Source of the DNA: Eshraghiella sp964441705
GTDB lineage: Bacteria; Bacillota; Clostridia; Lachnospirales; Lachnospiraceae
Reading direction: 5' to 3'
NCBI GenBank assembly: GCA_964441705.1
Contig: CAYTWF010000003.1
Span: 1-64,000 of the forward strand
DNA: 64,000 nt
Both the position numbers and the translations under genes were made by a program. Below are positions 52,661 through 61,925 of the stretch, one piece after another. The stretch's first letter is position 1. Each line of letters begins with the position of its first letter. The notes below the pieces were generated by a model that saw nothing but the letters and a program-made list of their open reading frames with translations, did not search any database and was not told the DNA's origin.

Positions 52661-53902
52661 TTACTTACTAATGTCTTCAAATGTGTATTTGCTTACGAAA
52701 TCAGCAAATGTGTTATAATCTGCACCTAATAAGGTATCAAGGTCTTCCTTAGTATAAGCAGGTGCATCAATAGAGCTGTCTACTGCATAGTATTTTTCAA
52801 AATCCTCATATGAGGTTGCAATCCAGTAGCCCTGGTCAAGTGCTAAGGCTTCATTATCAGCTGTTCTGATTGGAGCTCCAAGTGCTGCACTGTATGCTGC
52901 AATAAAGATTGGTCCAATGCTGGCTGAGAACTTACCTGCCAGGTAATCAAGCATTCCTGACTTCATTGCATCGCCATATGAGCTGGCATAAGCATCAACG
53001 CTGGCAATCTTAACCTCTGTTCCCTGTACCGCTGTTCCGAAGAAATCAGAACCATTACCTACTGCAAGAATAACCTCAAGCTCTGGTGTCTGTGCCATCT
53101 GTGCACACTTGCCAAACCATGCATCATCCATGTCGTAGCCGCCAACATATCCAAGAATGTTAACATCTCCAATTGCTGTTGTATCAACTGCTGCATCCTG
53201 CATAATCTGACCTACAACTACTTCCTTGGTATTAGCTCCCTTATAATCCTTACCTGTCGCATCTGCCATAGCCATAAGCATTCCAGCTACACGGTAGATA
53301 TGCATCTCTGTATAATAAGGAACTGCTCCACCAAATATTGCAAAATTCTTAACGCCCTTATCAAGGTAATACTTAGCCATGTCATAGCCTGTCTGGTACT
53401 CAACCTCAAGTGATGGTCCAACAGCACCAACATAGTATTCGTTATCCTTTACCTGTGCATATTCGTCATCTGTTAAGGTTCCTGTAGCAACTGCATAATA
53501 GATTCCTGCCTCTGAGCACTGTGTAAGCTGTGCAACTCTGTCAAATGATGACAACGAGATAATTGCCTTACAGTTGTTGGTAATAAAGGTATCAATTGCT
53601 GACTTCTCGCCAGCTGCATCCTTAAGCTCATCTGAGTAAATAAGCTCTACATTATACTGCTTACCAATGTAGTCCTTGTAATAGGTCTGGAATGCCAGTG
53701 CCTCTGCTGAGGTTGTGTCTGATACAAGAATACCAATCTTTACTGTCTTGCTGGTATCAAGTGTTGTACCACCGTCAGTTGTTGTCTGCTCTCCTGTTGC
53801 TGTGTCACCCTTTGTTGATGAGCCGGTTGTTTTGCCGGTACATCCCACAAGCATTGCTGCTACAAGCATCAAGCTTATGACTGCTGCCCAAATTCTTTTC
53901 AT
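52661..53902 (-). CDS. Sugar ABC transporter substrate-binding lipoprotein
   Basis: 413 residues from ATG 53902 with GGAGG eight bases upstream. Lipobox LVAAMLVGC, then a Thr/Gly-rich linker. Type I periplasmic-binding domain of the RbsB class (KTVKIGILVSDTTSAEALAF, SIDTFITNNCKAIISLSS-like region, VILAVGNGSDFFGTAVQ). It captures a sugar outside the membrane for the permease pair. The ligand is unknown; rhamnose- or glucose-containing oligosaccharides are suggested only by neighbours. Confidence 0.87.
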   Translation of the reverse strand: MKRIWAAVISLMLVAAMLVGCTGKTTGSSTKGDTATGEQTTTDGGTTLDTSKTVKIGILVSDTTSAEALAFQTYYKDYIGKQYNVELIYSDELKDAAGEKSAIDTFITNNCKAIISLSSFDRVAQLTQCSEAGIYYAVATGTLTDDEYAQVKDNEYYVGAVGPSLEVEYQTGYDMAKYYLDKGVKNFAIFGGAVPYYTEMHIYRVAGMLMAMADATGKDYKGANTKEVVVGQIMQDAAVDTTAIGDVNILGYVGGYDMDDAWFGKCAQMAQTPELEVILAVGNGSDFFGTAVQGTEVKIASVDAYASSYGDAMKSGMLDYLAGKFSASIGPIFIAAYSAALGAPIRTADNEALALDQGYWIATSYEDFEKYYAVDSSIDAPAYTKEDLDTLLGADYNTFADFVSKYTFEDISK

Positions 53903-53970
53903 TGTAATATCCTCCAATATTTTTTTATGTATGAAGTGCACTATGCACTGGATACCTGTGTTGTGCTGCC

Positions 53971-54930
53971 TTACCTTGGCAGCTGTCTGCTTCTCTGGTT
54001 AAAGGTTGCAATAAATACTACAAGTATAAAAATTACTGCCTTTACCATCTGCCCTATTCCTGAGTTAAGATTAAGTAAGGTCATTATCTGACTTAAAAAT
54101 GTCATGGAAAATGCGCCTATTACTGCCGCCGTTATTTTGCTTCTTGCTCCGCCTGATACAGGCATTCCACCAAATACGATTGCAATAATTACATCCATTC
54201 CAACGCTTGAGGCTGTATTTCTGGTAAGAGTAGGCGCATATACTATTGATACAAATGCACCAAGTCCAACTCCCAGACCCGCCACTACAAATGCTGCAAT
54301 TGAAAGCTTTTTAACAGATATTCCTGTCAGCTTGGCACATACCGCATTACCTCCAAGAAGCTTTTGTTTTCTTCCAATCGGTGTAAAGGTAAAAATAAAC
54401 ATACACAGAAGGAAAAACGCTACAAGTATTGCTGCCTTAAAGCCCATATTGTCAAAGGCCTTGACTGCTGCTGATGGAACTGCAATTGTTGCTCCGTTGT
54501 CATTAATCTTGATAAGCAGCAGCACCAGTGCGTTTAAAACACTGAGCATTGCAATTGTTGTTACGAATACCGGCAGATTGAATATGGATGCCAGCACTGA
54601 ATTAACAAGAGATATAAGCACCGCTGCTCCAATACATACCAGAAACATTATTAGAATGCTTCCAGTGGCGTTATATACCATTCCTCCAAGGAGTGCACTT
54701 ACTGCCACGCTGGCACCAAGGCTGATATCAAAGGAACCAAGTGTGTATATAAATATGGCTCCCGTGGCTACTATTGCTACCACCACCGACTGATTCAATA
54801 TGGCCTTCATTCCATACGCCATATTAATATCTGCTTTCTTTCCAAGTATCATAAATACTATGTACAAAAGAATCAGTCCCACAAGTGGAGCAAGGTTTAA
54901 CAAGGTTTTCTTAATTTTTGCTGTGTTCAT
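53971..54930 (-). CDS. Sugar ABC transporter permease (RbsC-like), second subunit
   Basis: 319 residues, RbsC-type: YTLGSFDISLGASVAVSALL, GGNAVCAKLTGISVKK, DVIIAIVFGGMPVSGG. Pairs with the permease at 51610-52590. Operon order ATPase-permease-binding protein-permease is seen on the minus strand. Confidence 0.9.
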   Translation of the reverse strand: MNTAKIKKTLLNLAPLVGLILLYIVFMILGKKADINMAYGMKAILNQSVVVAIVATGAIFIYTLGSFDISLGASVAVSALLGGMVYNATGSILIMFLVCIGAAVLISLVNSVLASIFNLPVFVTTIAMLSVLNALVLLLIKINDNGATIAVPSAAVKAFDNMGFKAAILVAFFLLCMFIFTFTPIGRKQKLLGGNAVCAKLTGISVKKLSIAAFVVAGLGVGLGAFVSIVYAPTLTRNTASSVGMDVIIAIVFGGMPVSGGARSKITAAVIGAFSMTFLSQIMTLLNLNSGIGQMVKAVIFILVVFIATFNQRSRQLPR

Positions 54931-54942
54931 CTTCTGCTCTCC

Positions 54943-56442
54943 TTAAATCATGTATCTTATAATATCTGATTCATTAAGTTCTGCGCTTCGCTGAAATTCC
55001 TTTGCAACACGTCCATCCTTCATAACAACAAGTCTGTCAGACATTCCAATAAGCTCAGCCATTTCTTCAGAAATAATTACAATGGATTTGCCTTCTTTTT
55101 TCATCTTATACATAAGCTGATACATTGCCTGCTTTACACCAATATCGATTCCTCTTGTTGGACAATCCAGAATAAGTATTTCGCTGCCTCTTCCAATCCA
55201 CTTTCCGAATACGACCTTCTGCTTGTTGCCTCCTGAAAGTGCTGATACATACTGGTCCATATCACTGCATTTAATTGACAGGTTCTCTATCTGACGATTA
55301 ACATAGGTCTTTTCCCTGCCCGGCAAAACAAGTACTCCACCGACTGCAATTTCATCCAGCCCTCCGGCTGCTATATTGTCCCTGATGCTTGCATTAAGGC
55401 AAAGAGATTCAACATCCCTGTCCTTGGCAACATAGCCGACCTTTTCCTTCATGGCCATTGCCTCTCCGGTAAGTGGCTTGCCATAGCAGGTAAGCTTTCC
55501 CTTCTCCAGCTTTTCAGCTCCGAAAAGAACCTTTTCAAGAGTGTGCATTCCGCAATGTGACAATCCGCCGATTCCAAGTATCTCACCCTTATGAAGCTTA
55601 AGACTGAAATCAATAAGTCTGTCCCTCAGGCTGCCATCCTCAATCTCAAGTACAACCTCGTCTGAATATGTACCATCATAGTCGCTTCTGTAATAATCGC
55701 CCTGAAGCTCTCTTCCTATCATGCTGGTCTTAATTCTGTCCTCGTCAAACTCTTCTTTATCAAAGGTAATTATTATTTTGCCATCTCTTAATACTGTCAG
55801 CTCGTCACATACATTCATTATTTCATCAAGGTCATGGGAGATAAAAATAACTGCTTTATTCTCCTTTTTCATCTTCTCCATTATCCTGTAAATAATCTGT
55901 CTGCCCTTCTGAGAAAGAACGGTTGTTGTCTCATCCACAATCAAAATATCAGGATTCTTACCCATAACCTTGGCAATCTCAATAAGCTTTCTATCCTGAA
56001 GGTCGATAGCACCTGTAACAGTGGCTGCATTAATGTGGTCCGCTCCAATATCATTAAGGATGCTCTGGGCTGCGCTGTTCATTTTCCTGCGATTAACAAT
56101 TCCACAGCGTGAAAACTGAGCTGTCTCTCCAAGGAAAATATTCTCGGCAACTGTTATTCCCGGCACAGTTCCTCTTTCCTGAACAATCATTCCGACTCCA
56201 TGCTCAAGGGCATCTATCATTGAGGAAGGATTCCAGCTGCTGCCCTTATATGTCATTTCTCCGGCATCCGCCTTCTGCATTCCTGCATATATGGAGGTGA
56301 CAGTTGATTTGCCTGAGCCATTCTCTCCTATAAGTCCAAGTATCCTGCCGGTCTTCACTGTCAGGTTAACATCATTCAATGCAACAGTTGAACCAAAACG
56401 CTTGGTCATATGTTTTACTTCAGCTATAATACTATTCTCCAT
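54943..56442 (-). CDS. Sugar ABC transporter ATP-binding protein (RbsA-like)
   Basis: 499 residues with two ATPase domains. The first has Walker A GENGSGKST and VDETTTVLS; its signature is altered (GAIDLQDRKLIEIAK). The second has a degenerate Walker A (GGLSHCGMHTLEK), a good signature SALSGGNKQKVVFGKW and LILDCPTRGIDIG. This asymmetric form is normal for RbsA/XylG. First gene of the importer operon, divergent from araC. Confidence 0.92.
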   Translation of the reverse strand: MENSIIAEVKHMTKRFGSTVALNDVNLTVKTGRILGLIGENGSGKSTVTSIYAGMQKADAGEMTYKGSSWNPSSMIDALEHGVGMIVQERGTVPGITVAENIFLGETAQFSRCGIVNRRKMNSAAQSILNDIGADHINAATVTGAIDLQDRKLIEIAKVMGKNPDILIVDETTTVLSQKGRQIIYRIMEKMKKENKAVIFISHDLDEIMNVCDELTVLRDGKIIITFDKEEFDEDRIKTSMIGRELQGDYYRSDYDGTYSDEVVLEIEDGSLRDRLIDFSLKLHKGEILGIGGLSHCGMHTLEKVLFGAEKLEKGKLTCYGKPLTGEAMAMKEKVGYVAKDRDVESLCLNASIRDNIAAGGLDEIAVGGVLVLPGREKTYVNRQIENLSIKCSDMDQYVSALSGGNKQKVVFGKWIGRGSEILILDCPTRGIDIGVKQAMYQLMYKMKKEGKSIVIISEEMAELIGMSDRLVVMKDGRVAKEFQRSAELNESDIIRYMI

Positions 56443-56533
56443 CTGTCGTCCTTTCTGTATGACTTGCTTTGTTTATGTACATATAATATAATGTATCGTA
56501 GTCATTAACCATTGTTTAATCAAATCAGTTCTA

Positions 56534-56562
56534 TTGACATTTTTTAATATAAATATTAATAT
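56534..56562 (+). promoter_or_regulatory. Promoter of the AraC-type regulator
   Basis: Plus strand TTGACA (56534-56539), 17-bp spacer, TAATAT (56557-56562), 42 bp before the start codon. The 160-bp divergent region also holds the importer promoter, which I cannot place with confidence. Confidence 0.7.
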
Positions 56563-56604
56563 TTATATAAACAGTACTATGTTTTTTAATATATAGGAGA
56601 TAAT

Positions 56605-57651
56605 ATGGATTTTGAAGTATTACAGAAGAAATTATTTGAACTTAATGAAGAGGAATTATTCTATAAAAGATATTATTATTCAACTCAGCAGGAATACTCC
56701 CACAAGCTTTTTTTATCTACGATGGATATGGATTTCGTCAAATCCCATCATCTGATTATTCCGGAGATGGCAGAGACTGTTCCGCCTATGTATGAGGACT
56801 ACTGGATATTTGATGCCGGGCAGCCTGTTACCGCACTTAAGCACAACTGCTACACTCCTGCTATTGTACACAACCATACTTTTTTTGAGCTTACATATGT
56901 ATATGACGGTCGCTGCACCCAGCAGATTGGAGATAAGACTGTTGAGCTGCGTGGTGGGGATTTCATTCTGATGCCGCCGGAGGTCAAGCATTCCATATCT
57001 GTATTTGACGAAAGCGTTGTTATTCAGATTCCTGTGAAAAAGAGCACTCTGGAGAATATTTTCTTCAACTTTCTACGAGATAACAATATAATCTCAATGT
57101 TCTTTATTAACAGCATCTATGCAAGGAATGTTAATGATTACATTATTTTTCATACGGGGACTGATTTTCATATTAAGACAGCAGTAACCTTTCTGCTATG
57201 GGAGAATATCAATAGAGATACCTATTGGATTACAATGATGACCAACACTCTTATGAATATTTTTACACTTATGCTCAGATATTATTCCAAGAGTGTTGAA
57301 CTGCCTGCTATTACGCGTAAGGAGGATATACAGAGGTTCGGACTTATCAGATTTATTCAGGAAAATTACACGGACATTAATCTTGGTATGATTGCGGACA
57401 AATTCCACTACACTCCGGAATACACTTCTAAGATAATTAAGGAATACACAGGGCTTACTTTTAAGCAGATTCTTCAGAAAATACGAATCGAAAGGGCGGA
57501 GTCATTGCTTCTGGACTCTAATATGTCTATACAAAATATTGGCTATCAGGTGGGTTACGAAAATACGGAGCATTTTATTCGTACCTTTAAGAAGATTCAC
57601 CAGCTTACACCAACGGAGTATCGCAAGAATAACTCCGGGGTGTTGCGGTAA
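56605..57651 (+). CDS. AraC family transcriptional regulator
   Basis: 348 residues. A cupin sensor (about 75-165) with the HNHTFFELTYVYDG and FILMPPEVKHSI motifs typical of sugar-responsive AraC proteins. C-terminal double helix-turn-helix (about 245-345): LGMIADKFHYTPEYTSKIIKE and MSIQNIGYQVGYENTEHFIR. Divergent from the importer/glycosidase operon, which it very probably activates when its sugar is present. AGGAG lies seven bases before ATG. Confidence 0.92.
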   Translation: MDFEVLQKKLFELNEEELFYKRYYYSTQQEYSHKLFLSTMDMDFVKSHHLIIPEMAETVPPMYEDYWIFDAGQPVTALKHNCYTPAIVHNHTFFELTYVYDGRCTQQIGDKTVELRGGDFILMPPEVKHSISVFDESVVIQIPVKKSTLENIFFNFLRDNNIISMFFINSIYARNVNDYIIFHTGTDFHIKTAVTFLLWENINRDTYWITMMTNTLMNIFTLMLRYYSKSVELPAITRKEDIQRFGLIRFIQENYTDINLGMIADKFHYTPEYTSKIIKEYTGLTFKQILQKIRIERAESLLLDSNMSIQNIGYQVGYENTEHFIRTFKKIHQLTPTEYRKNNSGVLR

Positions 57652-57712
57652 TGCATCTGTCTCTATTGTAGGTGTTAACATTGTCTAATCTCCTGTACTA
57701 AAATTAAAAAAG

Positions 57713-57733
57713 CAGGGGCATTATCTGCCCCTG
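57713..57733. terminator. Terminator between araC-type gene and yjdF
   Basis: CAGGGGCA, 5 nt, TGCCCCTG. On the minus strand CTTTTTTAATTTT follows, ending yjdF, whose stop codon lies in the loop. On plus it is followed by a weaker TGCTTCTCTTTT. Confidence 0.85.
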
Positions 57734-58137
57734 TGCTTCTCTTTTCGTTTTTGCTGTTTTAATGCAAACATACGCTCTTTATCAGCTTCCTTTTGTTCCT
57801 TGCTGATGCTTTTTCGTTCTGTTTTCATTTCTTCCCGTTGAAGACTAAGAGCCTGTTGTGCCTTGGTTCCAATTCCATGTATCTGCAATTGTCTTTTTAC
57901 TTCTCTCTGCATTCGTTTGGGATTGCCAATACACTTTGTTTTTTCAATCTGAACAGCAGGACTGAATTTTAGCTTATAATAATTTTTCAAAACAAAGTCA
58001 TACACTTCGTAATCCTTTGGTTCAGAACCAAAGGTCACTTTACATACTGACAGCTTTCCAGATGCTTCTTTTTCAAAAATGCCAATCCAGAATGGTTCTT
58101 CAAAAAGTACTGTAAGCTTACATACATTTTTGTCCAT
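57721..58137 (-). CDS. yjdF: YjdF family protein (DUF2992)
   Basis: 138 residues. N-terminal LTVLFEEPFWIGIFEK and VCKVTFGSEPKDYEVYDFVL are the DUF2992/YjdF signature; the C-terminal half is very basic and helical (KRQLQIHGIGTKAQQAL, then many Lys/Glu/Arg). The molecular role is unknown; in Firmicutes the gene is preceded by a riboswitch that binds azaaromatic compounds, suggesting a detoxification role. GGAGG lies eight bases before ATG and is complementary to a leader segment. Confidence 0.9.
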   Translation of the reverse strand: MDKNVCKLTVLFEEPFWIGIFEKEASGKLSVCKVTFGSEPKDYEVYDFVLKNYYKLKFSPAVQIEKTKCIGNPKRMQREVKRQLQIHGIGTKAQQALSLQREEMKTERKSISKEQKEADKERMFALKQQKRKEKHRGR

Positions 58138-58140
58138 AAC

Positions 58141-58268
58141 GAACTCCTCCTTTTAATTGTACTGCCAACAAAGAACGGACGACCCAAGGAGGGAGGGTTA
58201 CTTACACCATATATGATGCGGCCGGGCTACCTACCGGCTCTAGTAGAGGTTTCTACGTTGCGTTTTTA
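58141..58268 (-). ncRNA. yjdF-type riboswitch leader
   Basis: Structured leader of yjdF. In the RNA, hairpin GUAGA-AACC-UCUAC (58243-58256) is followed by hairpin GCCGG...CCGGC (58221-58238) and a conserved-looking GCAUCAU region. Further on, CCUCCUU (58186-58192) is exactly complementary to AAGGAGG of the yjdF ribosome site (about 58146-58152), so the leader can hide that site. The identity rests on the gene it precedes and on these stems; a covariance search was not run. The yjdF riboswitch class is known to bind azaaromatic molecules. Confidence 0.78.
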
Positions 58269-58276
58269 TCTTTGCC

Positions 58277-58603
58277 TTAAAATACCAGCTGTACCAGCAG
58301 CATATAACATATTGTACCACCTGCTATAGATAATAGCATCTGTCTTTTCCACAAATGTAATCCAATTGTTACCAATATTCCTATAAGCTCTGGAATTCCA
58401 TGGGAACCGGTTACTATCGACACATTCTTGAGGCAGTATATAACCAGCATTCCAAATACTGCTGATGGAAGAACCTTGCCAAGATATTGAATATATTTCG
58501 GAGTTGTTTTACCCTTTCCAAATACAGCAAAAGGAAGGAATCTTGTAATAACCGTTCCCAATACTACCATACTAATTGTAATTATCTCCTGAGTCAGAGT
58601 CAT
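58277..58603 (-). CDS. azlD: Branched-chain amino acid export subunit AzlD
   Basis: 108 residues, four helices, with the AzlD start (IITISMVVLGTVITRFLPF) and LPSAVFGMLVIYCL. It works with AzlC to export branched-chain amino acids or analogues. It starts one base after the azlC stop. Confidence 0.92.
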   Translation of the reverse strand: MTLTQEIITISMVVLGTVITRFLPFAVFGKGKTTPKYIQYLGKVLPSAVFGMLVIYCLKNVSIVTGSHGIPELIGILVTIGLHLWKRQMLLSIAGGTICYMLLVQLVF

Positions 58604-59308
58604 TTAGCTCACCTTCCTTTCCATTGGTTTTCTAATAATTGTAAGAATTAACAGCATTCCAACCATGGCAGGAATTATGAAATTGTCTGCACCAAATATT
58701 ACAAGACTGAAAACTGATATTCCAAGTCCTATTAATGAGCTTAAGTGATTCTTGTCTTTTAGCCGCTGTTCCATAAAAATAACTACAAACATAGCTGTCA
58801 TAACGAAATCCAACCCTTTGGTATTAAAATGAATCAATGAACCAAAGATTCCGCCAAGTGTGGCTCCGAAGAACCAGTAAAAATGATCTAGCAGTGTGAC
58901 CCAGAAATAGAACCATCCCTTGTCCACACCCTCTGGAATGTCCGCTGTGTAATTAATTGAAAATGTTTCATCGCACATTCCAAATATAAGATATATTTTC
59001 TTCCACCCAAGTCCTTTGTATTTATCCAGCATGGATATTCCATAGAAAAGATGTCTGGCATTAATCATTAAGGTCATTAATAATGCCTGCATGGGATTGA
59101 ATGCTCCCAGAAGCATGTTAACGGCAATGAATTCCACTGAGCCTGCAAAAATAGTCAGACTCATTATCATTGGATACCAGAAGGAAAAACCTGATACATT
59201 CATATAAATTCCATAGGTTAGTCCGAGAAACCAGAATCCTGCAAATATGGGAATTGTATGTGGAAATGCTGCTTTTAGTGCTTTAATTCTTATATCTGTC
59301 TTTTTCAT
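58604..59308 (-). CDS. azlC: Branched-chain amino acid export protein AzlC
   Basis: 234 residues, about seven helices. AzlC signatures: FWFLGLTYGIYMN, FAGSVEFIAVNML and MINARHLFYGISML. Larger subunit of the AzlCD exporter. It lies six bp after the aldo/keto reductase gene, so the three form one operon upstream of the riboswitch. Confidence 0.93.
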   Translation of the reverse strand: MKKTDIRIKALKAAFPHTIPIFAGFWFLGLTYGIYMNVSGFSFWYPMIMSLTIFAGSVEFIAVNMLLGAFNPMQALLMTLMINARHLFYGISMLDKYKGLGWKKIYLIFGMCDETFSINYTADIPEGVDKGWFYFWVTLLDHFYWFFGATLGGIFGSLIHFNTKGLDFVMTAMFVVIFMEQRLKDKNHLSSLIGLGISVFSLVIFGADNFIIPAMVGMLLILTIIRKPMERKVS

Positions 59309-59313
59309 AATAA

Positions 59314-60501
59314 TTATTTTGTCTTCCTAAGTACAAATTTTCTTGCTATTGCAATACCAATCTTAAATGGTAAAGGTCTAAGTGCCTTATCAGCTTTCTT
59401 AAGCTCGGCTCTAATTGATATATGCTGTGGGCAGTGCTGCTCACACTTGCCACAATTAATACACTGGGTTGCAAATCCAGGTTCTTTTCTCAGGCCAATT
59501 ACCTGAGCGTATTCACCACGTCCACCCATCTTAGTCTCAGTGTACATCTCATTGTAGCATCTAAAAGTTCCTGGAATATCAACACCTCTTGGACATGGCA
59601 TACAATATCCGCAGCCAGTACATCCAACCTTGATATTATGGTTAATCTCATCTTTTATTTTATCAATCATCTGATTGTCTTCATCAGTAAATTCTCCGAC
59701 CTTGGCATTAGAAGCGATTCTAATATTCTCTTCAACCATTTCCATTGAATTCATTCCTGACAATACACAGGTTACCTGTGGCTGATTCCATAACCATCTA
59801 AAAGCCCATTCTGCCGGAGAATATCCTTTAGGATTGGCGGCTATAAGCTTCTTAGCCTTCTCGGGAAGCATATCTACAAGCTTGCCACCACGAAGTGGCT
59901 CCATAATAATTACAGGAATTCCTTTCTCTGCTGCAGCCATAAGTCCACGTCTGCCAGCCTGGCTGTTCTCATCCATATAGTTGTACTGAATCTGGCAAAA
60001 ATCCCAGTCATAAGCCTCAAGTATCTTAATAAACATTTCTGTGTTGCCATGGAAAGAGAAACCAATATTACGAATCTTTCCAGCTGCTTTCTGCTGATTA
60101 ATCCATTCCTTGATTCCAAGGTCTACTAATTTGTTCCAGGTTACAACATCTGTAAGCATATGCATAAGATAATAATCGATATGGTCTGTCTTAAGTCTTC
60201 TACATTCCTCATCAAAAGTCTTATCAATTGCCTGACGTGACTGAATCATGTAAGATGGCAGCTTCGTCGCTATATTGACCTTATCTCTTGCATTATTTCT
60301 TGCAAGAATCTCCCCAAGCGCTGCCTCACTTCCTGGATATATGTATGCAGTGTCAAAATAATTAACTCCTGCGTCAATGGCAGCCATTATTTCCTTCTCT
60401 GCCTTATCAATATCAATACTCGTTCCCTTTTTGCTAAACCTCATGCACCCATACCCAAGCATGGATATATCTTCCCCACTACGATTCTTTCTGTACTGCA
60501 T
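59314..60501 (-). CDS. Aldo/keto reductase with C-terminal 4Fe-4S domain
   Basis: 395 residues from ATG 60501, six bases after AGGAGG. Aldo/keto reductase barrel (about 1-280) with the catalytic set: Asp and Tyr in NYFDTAYIYPGSE, Lys in NIATKLPS and His in DYYLMHML. The C-terminus carries ferredoxin-type clusters (CTGCGYCMPCPRGVD and CINCGKCEQHCP). It probably reduces an aldehyde or ketone with NAD(P)H, with the Fe-S clusters as an electron link. The substrate is unknown. A large dyad lies upstream. Confidence 0.92.
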   Translation of the reverse strand: MQYRKNRSGEDISMLGYGCMRFSKKGTSIDIDKAEKEIMAAIDAGVNYFDTAYIYPGSEAALGEILARNNARDKVNIATKLPSYMIQSRQAIDKTFDEECRRLKTDHIDYYLMHMLTDVVTWNKLVDLGIKEWINQQKAAGKIRNIGFSFHGNTEMFIKILEAYDWDFCQIQYNYMDENSQAGRRGLMAAAEKGIPVIIMEPLRGGKLVDMLPEKAKKLIAANPKGYSPAEWAFRWLWNQPQVTCVLSGMNSMEMVEENIRIASNAKVGEFTDEDNQMIDKIKDEINHNIKVGCTGCGYCMPCPRGVDIPGTFRCYNEMYTETKMGGRGEYAQVIGLRKEPGFATQCINCGKCEQHCPQHISIRAELKKADKALRPLPFKIGIAIARKFVLRKTK

Positions 60502-60525
60502 TGCGCACCTCCTGGAATGCAAAAA

Positions 60526-60568
60526 AATTATGGTAAAACAAAACCATTGGTCTTATATTACCATAATT
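60526..60568. promoter_or_regulatory. 11-bp inverted repeat before the reductase-azlCD operon
   Basis: AATTATGGTAA, 21 nt, TTACCATAATT, perfect arms, 25-67 bp upstream of the start codon. Spacing of about 32 bp centre to centre (three turns) fits two sites for one regulator. No good -35 was found, so the promoter is not placed. Confidence 0.6.
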
Positions 60569-60595
60569 AATCCCATTTATCACTAATTTATTCTT

Positions 60596-61870
60596 CTAGT
60601 CCTTCAAACATCCTATTGGTACAACATATACATCATCTGGTCTCTTATATGCATATTCACCCACACCTATAAGAACCATCAGAAAAGAAGGTTCCTTCAT
60701 TCTATCTGTATCTATTTTATTTTTAAGAGTTATTAGTGTCTCTACTCCATGTTCAATAGCAGCATCTCCTCCAAGCTTAATTTCAATAAGTCCATAAGAA
60801 CCATTTCTAAGATGAATTACTGCATCACATTCAAGTCCAGACTTGTCTCTATAATGATAAACACTACCTCCAATTGAATCTGCATATATTCGTAAATCTC
60901 TAACACATAAGGATTCTAACATAAGTCCATATGTCTCTAAATTATTGATAAGATCATCGGGACCTAACCCCATGGCAGCCACTCCTATTGATGGATCAAT
61001 AAAATACCGTGTGTCAGATGTTCTAATTGCCGTTTTTGAACGAAGATTAGGATTCCAAGCTGGCATATCTTCAATAACAAAGATTTTTTTAAGTGCATTA
61101 ACATATGAAACAACTGTATCTTCATCAAGTGTGTCCGCATCATTACTCTTCATATCATCTCTGATTGTAGTATATGCCACCTGTCCACCTTGGTTCCTTG
61201 CATACGAACGCATTAGTACTCTAGCACGTTCTTCATTCCTTGTTACTCCATCAACTCTTGAAATATCAGTTCTAACAATAGCATCATAATAATCCACCGC
61301 CTGTTCCAATGCTATATCGTCCTCATAAAAAGAAGCTCTAGGCCAACCTCCTCTACAGATTAAAAACGCTAATCTGGCAATATCTATCTGATTAACACCT
61401 TCTATTCTTTCAGGTGCATTAAATAATTCTTTCAGACTAATTGCTCCATTGGATTCACCTGACTCATATAGACTCATTGGTCTCATTCTTATCCAGGCGA
61501 ATCTACCTGTTCCTGTATGAATTATTTCATTAGTTTCTGGAGGTACTGCCGATCCAGTTAGAATAAACTGTCCGTCTTCATCTCTATGATCAACTTCAAA
61601 TCTCACAGCATCCCAAAGTTTTGGTGCAATTTGCCATTCATCAATTAGTCTTGGTGTACTTCCTTTAAGGAGCATAGAAGGACTAACCTCTGCCATAGTT
61701 ATATTTTGCCTTATTTTATCAGGTTCCGACATATACAAAATACTATTTGACAGTTGTTCAGCAGTGGTAGTTTTTCCACACCACTTGGGGCCTTCAATTA
61801 ATATAGCGCCTTTGCCTGCAAGTTTTTTCTCTATAATTTTATCTGCAATTCTTTTTTTATATTTTTTCAC
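60596..61870 (-). CDS. AAA-family ATPase with DUF4143 domain
   Basis: 424 residues. P-loop GPKWCGKTTT (about 28), Walker B PRLIDEWQ, sensor ILTGSAVP. The C-terminal DUF4143 region (about 190-420) includes a nuclease-like ECD...EIK pattern (GLECDAVIHLRNG, YGLIEIKLGG). The family is widespread in gut anaerobes, often repeated or mobile, and of unknown function. AT-richer codons and an isolated position suggest transfer, but no mobile genes flank it. Tandem 23-bp repeats lie 55 bp upstream. Confidence 0.87.
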   Translation of the reverse strand: MKKYKKRIADKIIEKKLAGKGAILIEGPKWCGKTTTAEQLSNSILYMSEPDKIRQNITMAEVSPSMLLKGSTPRLIDEWQIAPKLWDAVRFEVDHRDEDGQFILTGSAVPPETNEIIHTGTGRFAWIRMRPMSLYESGESNGAISLKELFNAPERIEGVNQIDIARLAFLICRGGWPRASFYEDDIALEQAVDYYDAIVRTDISRVDGVTRNEERARVLMRSYARNQGGQVAYTTIRDDMKSNDADTLDEDTVVSYVNALKKIFVIEDMPAWNPNLRSKTAIRTSDTRYFIDPSIGVAAMGLGPDDLINNLETYGLMLESLCVRDLRIYADSIGGSVYHYRDKSGLECDAVIHLRNGSYGLIEIKLGGDAAIEHGVETLITLKNKIDTDRMKEPSFLMVLIGVGEYAYKRPDDVYVVPIGCLKD

Positions 61871-61925
61871 ATTATCACCTCTGTATGCTTATTTTACCCT
61901 CTTTTGATTTTTTTATCAATCATTT

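Noticed and set aside
54104..54793. 229-residue frame on plus, opposite the sugar permease
   Set aside because: Antisense shadow of a clear membrane permease; composition is that of a reversed hydrophobic gene and no family features are visible.
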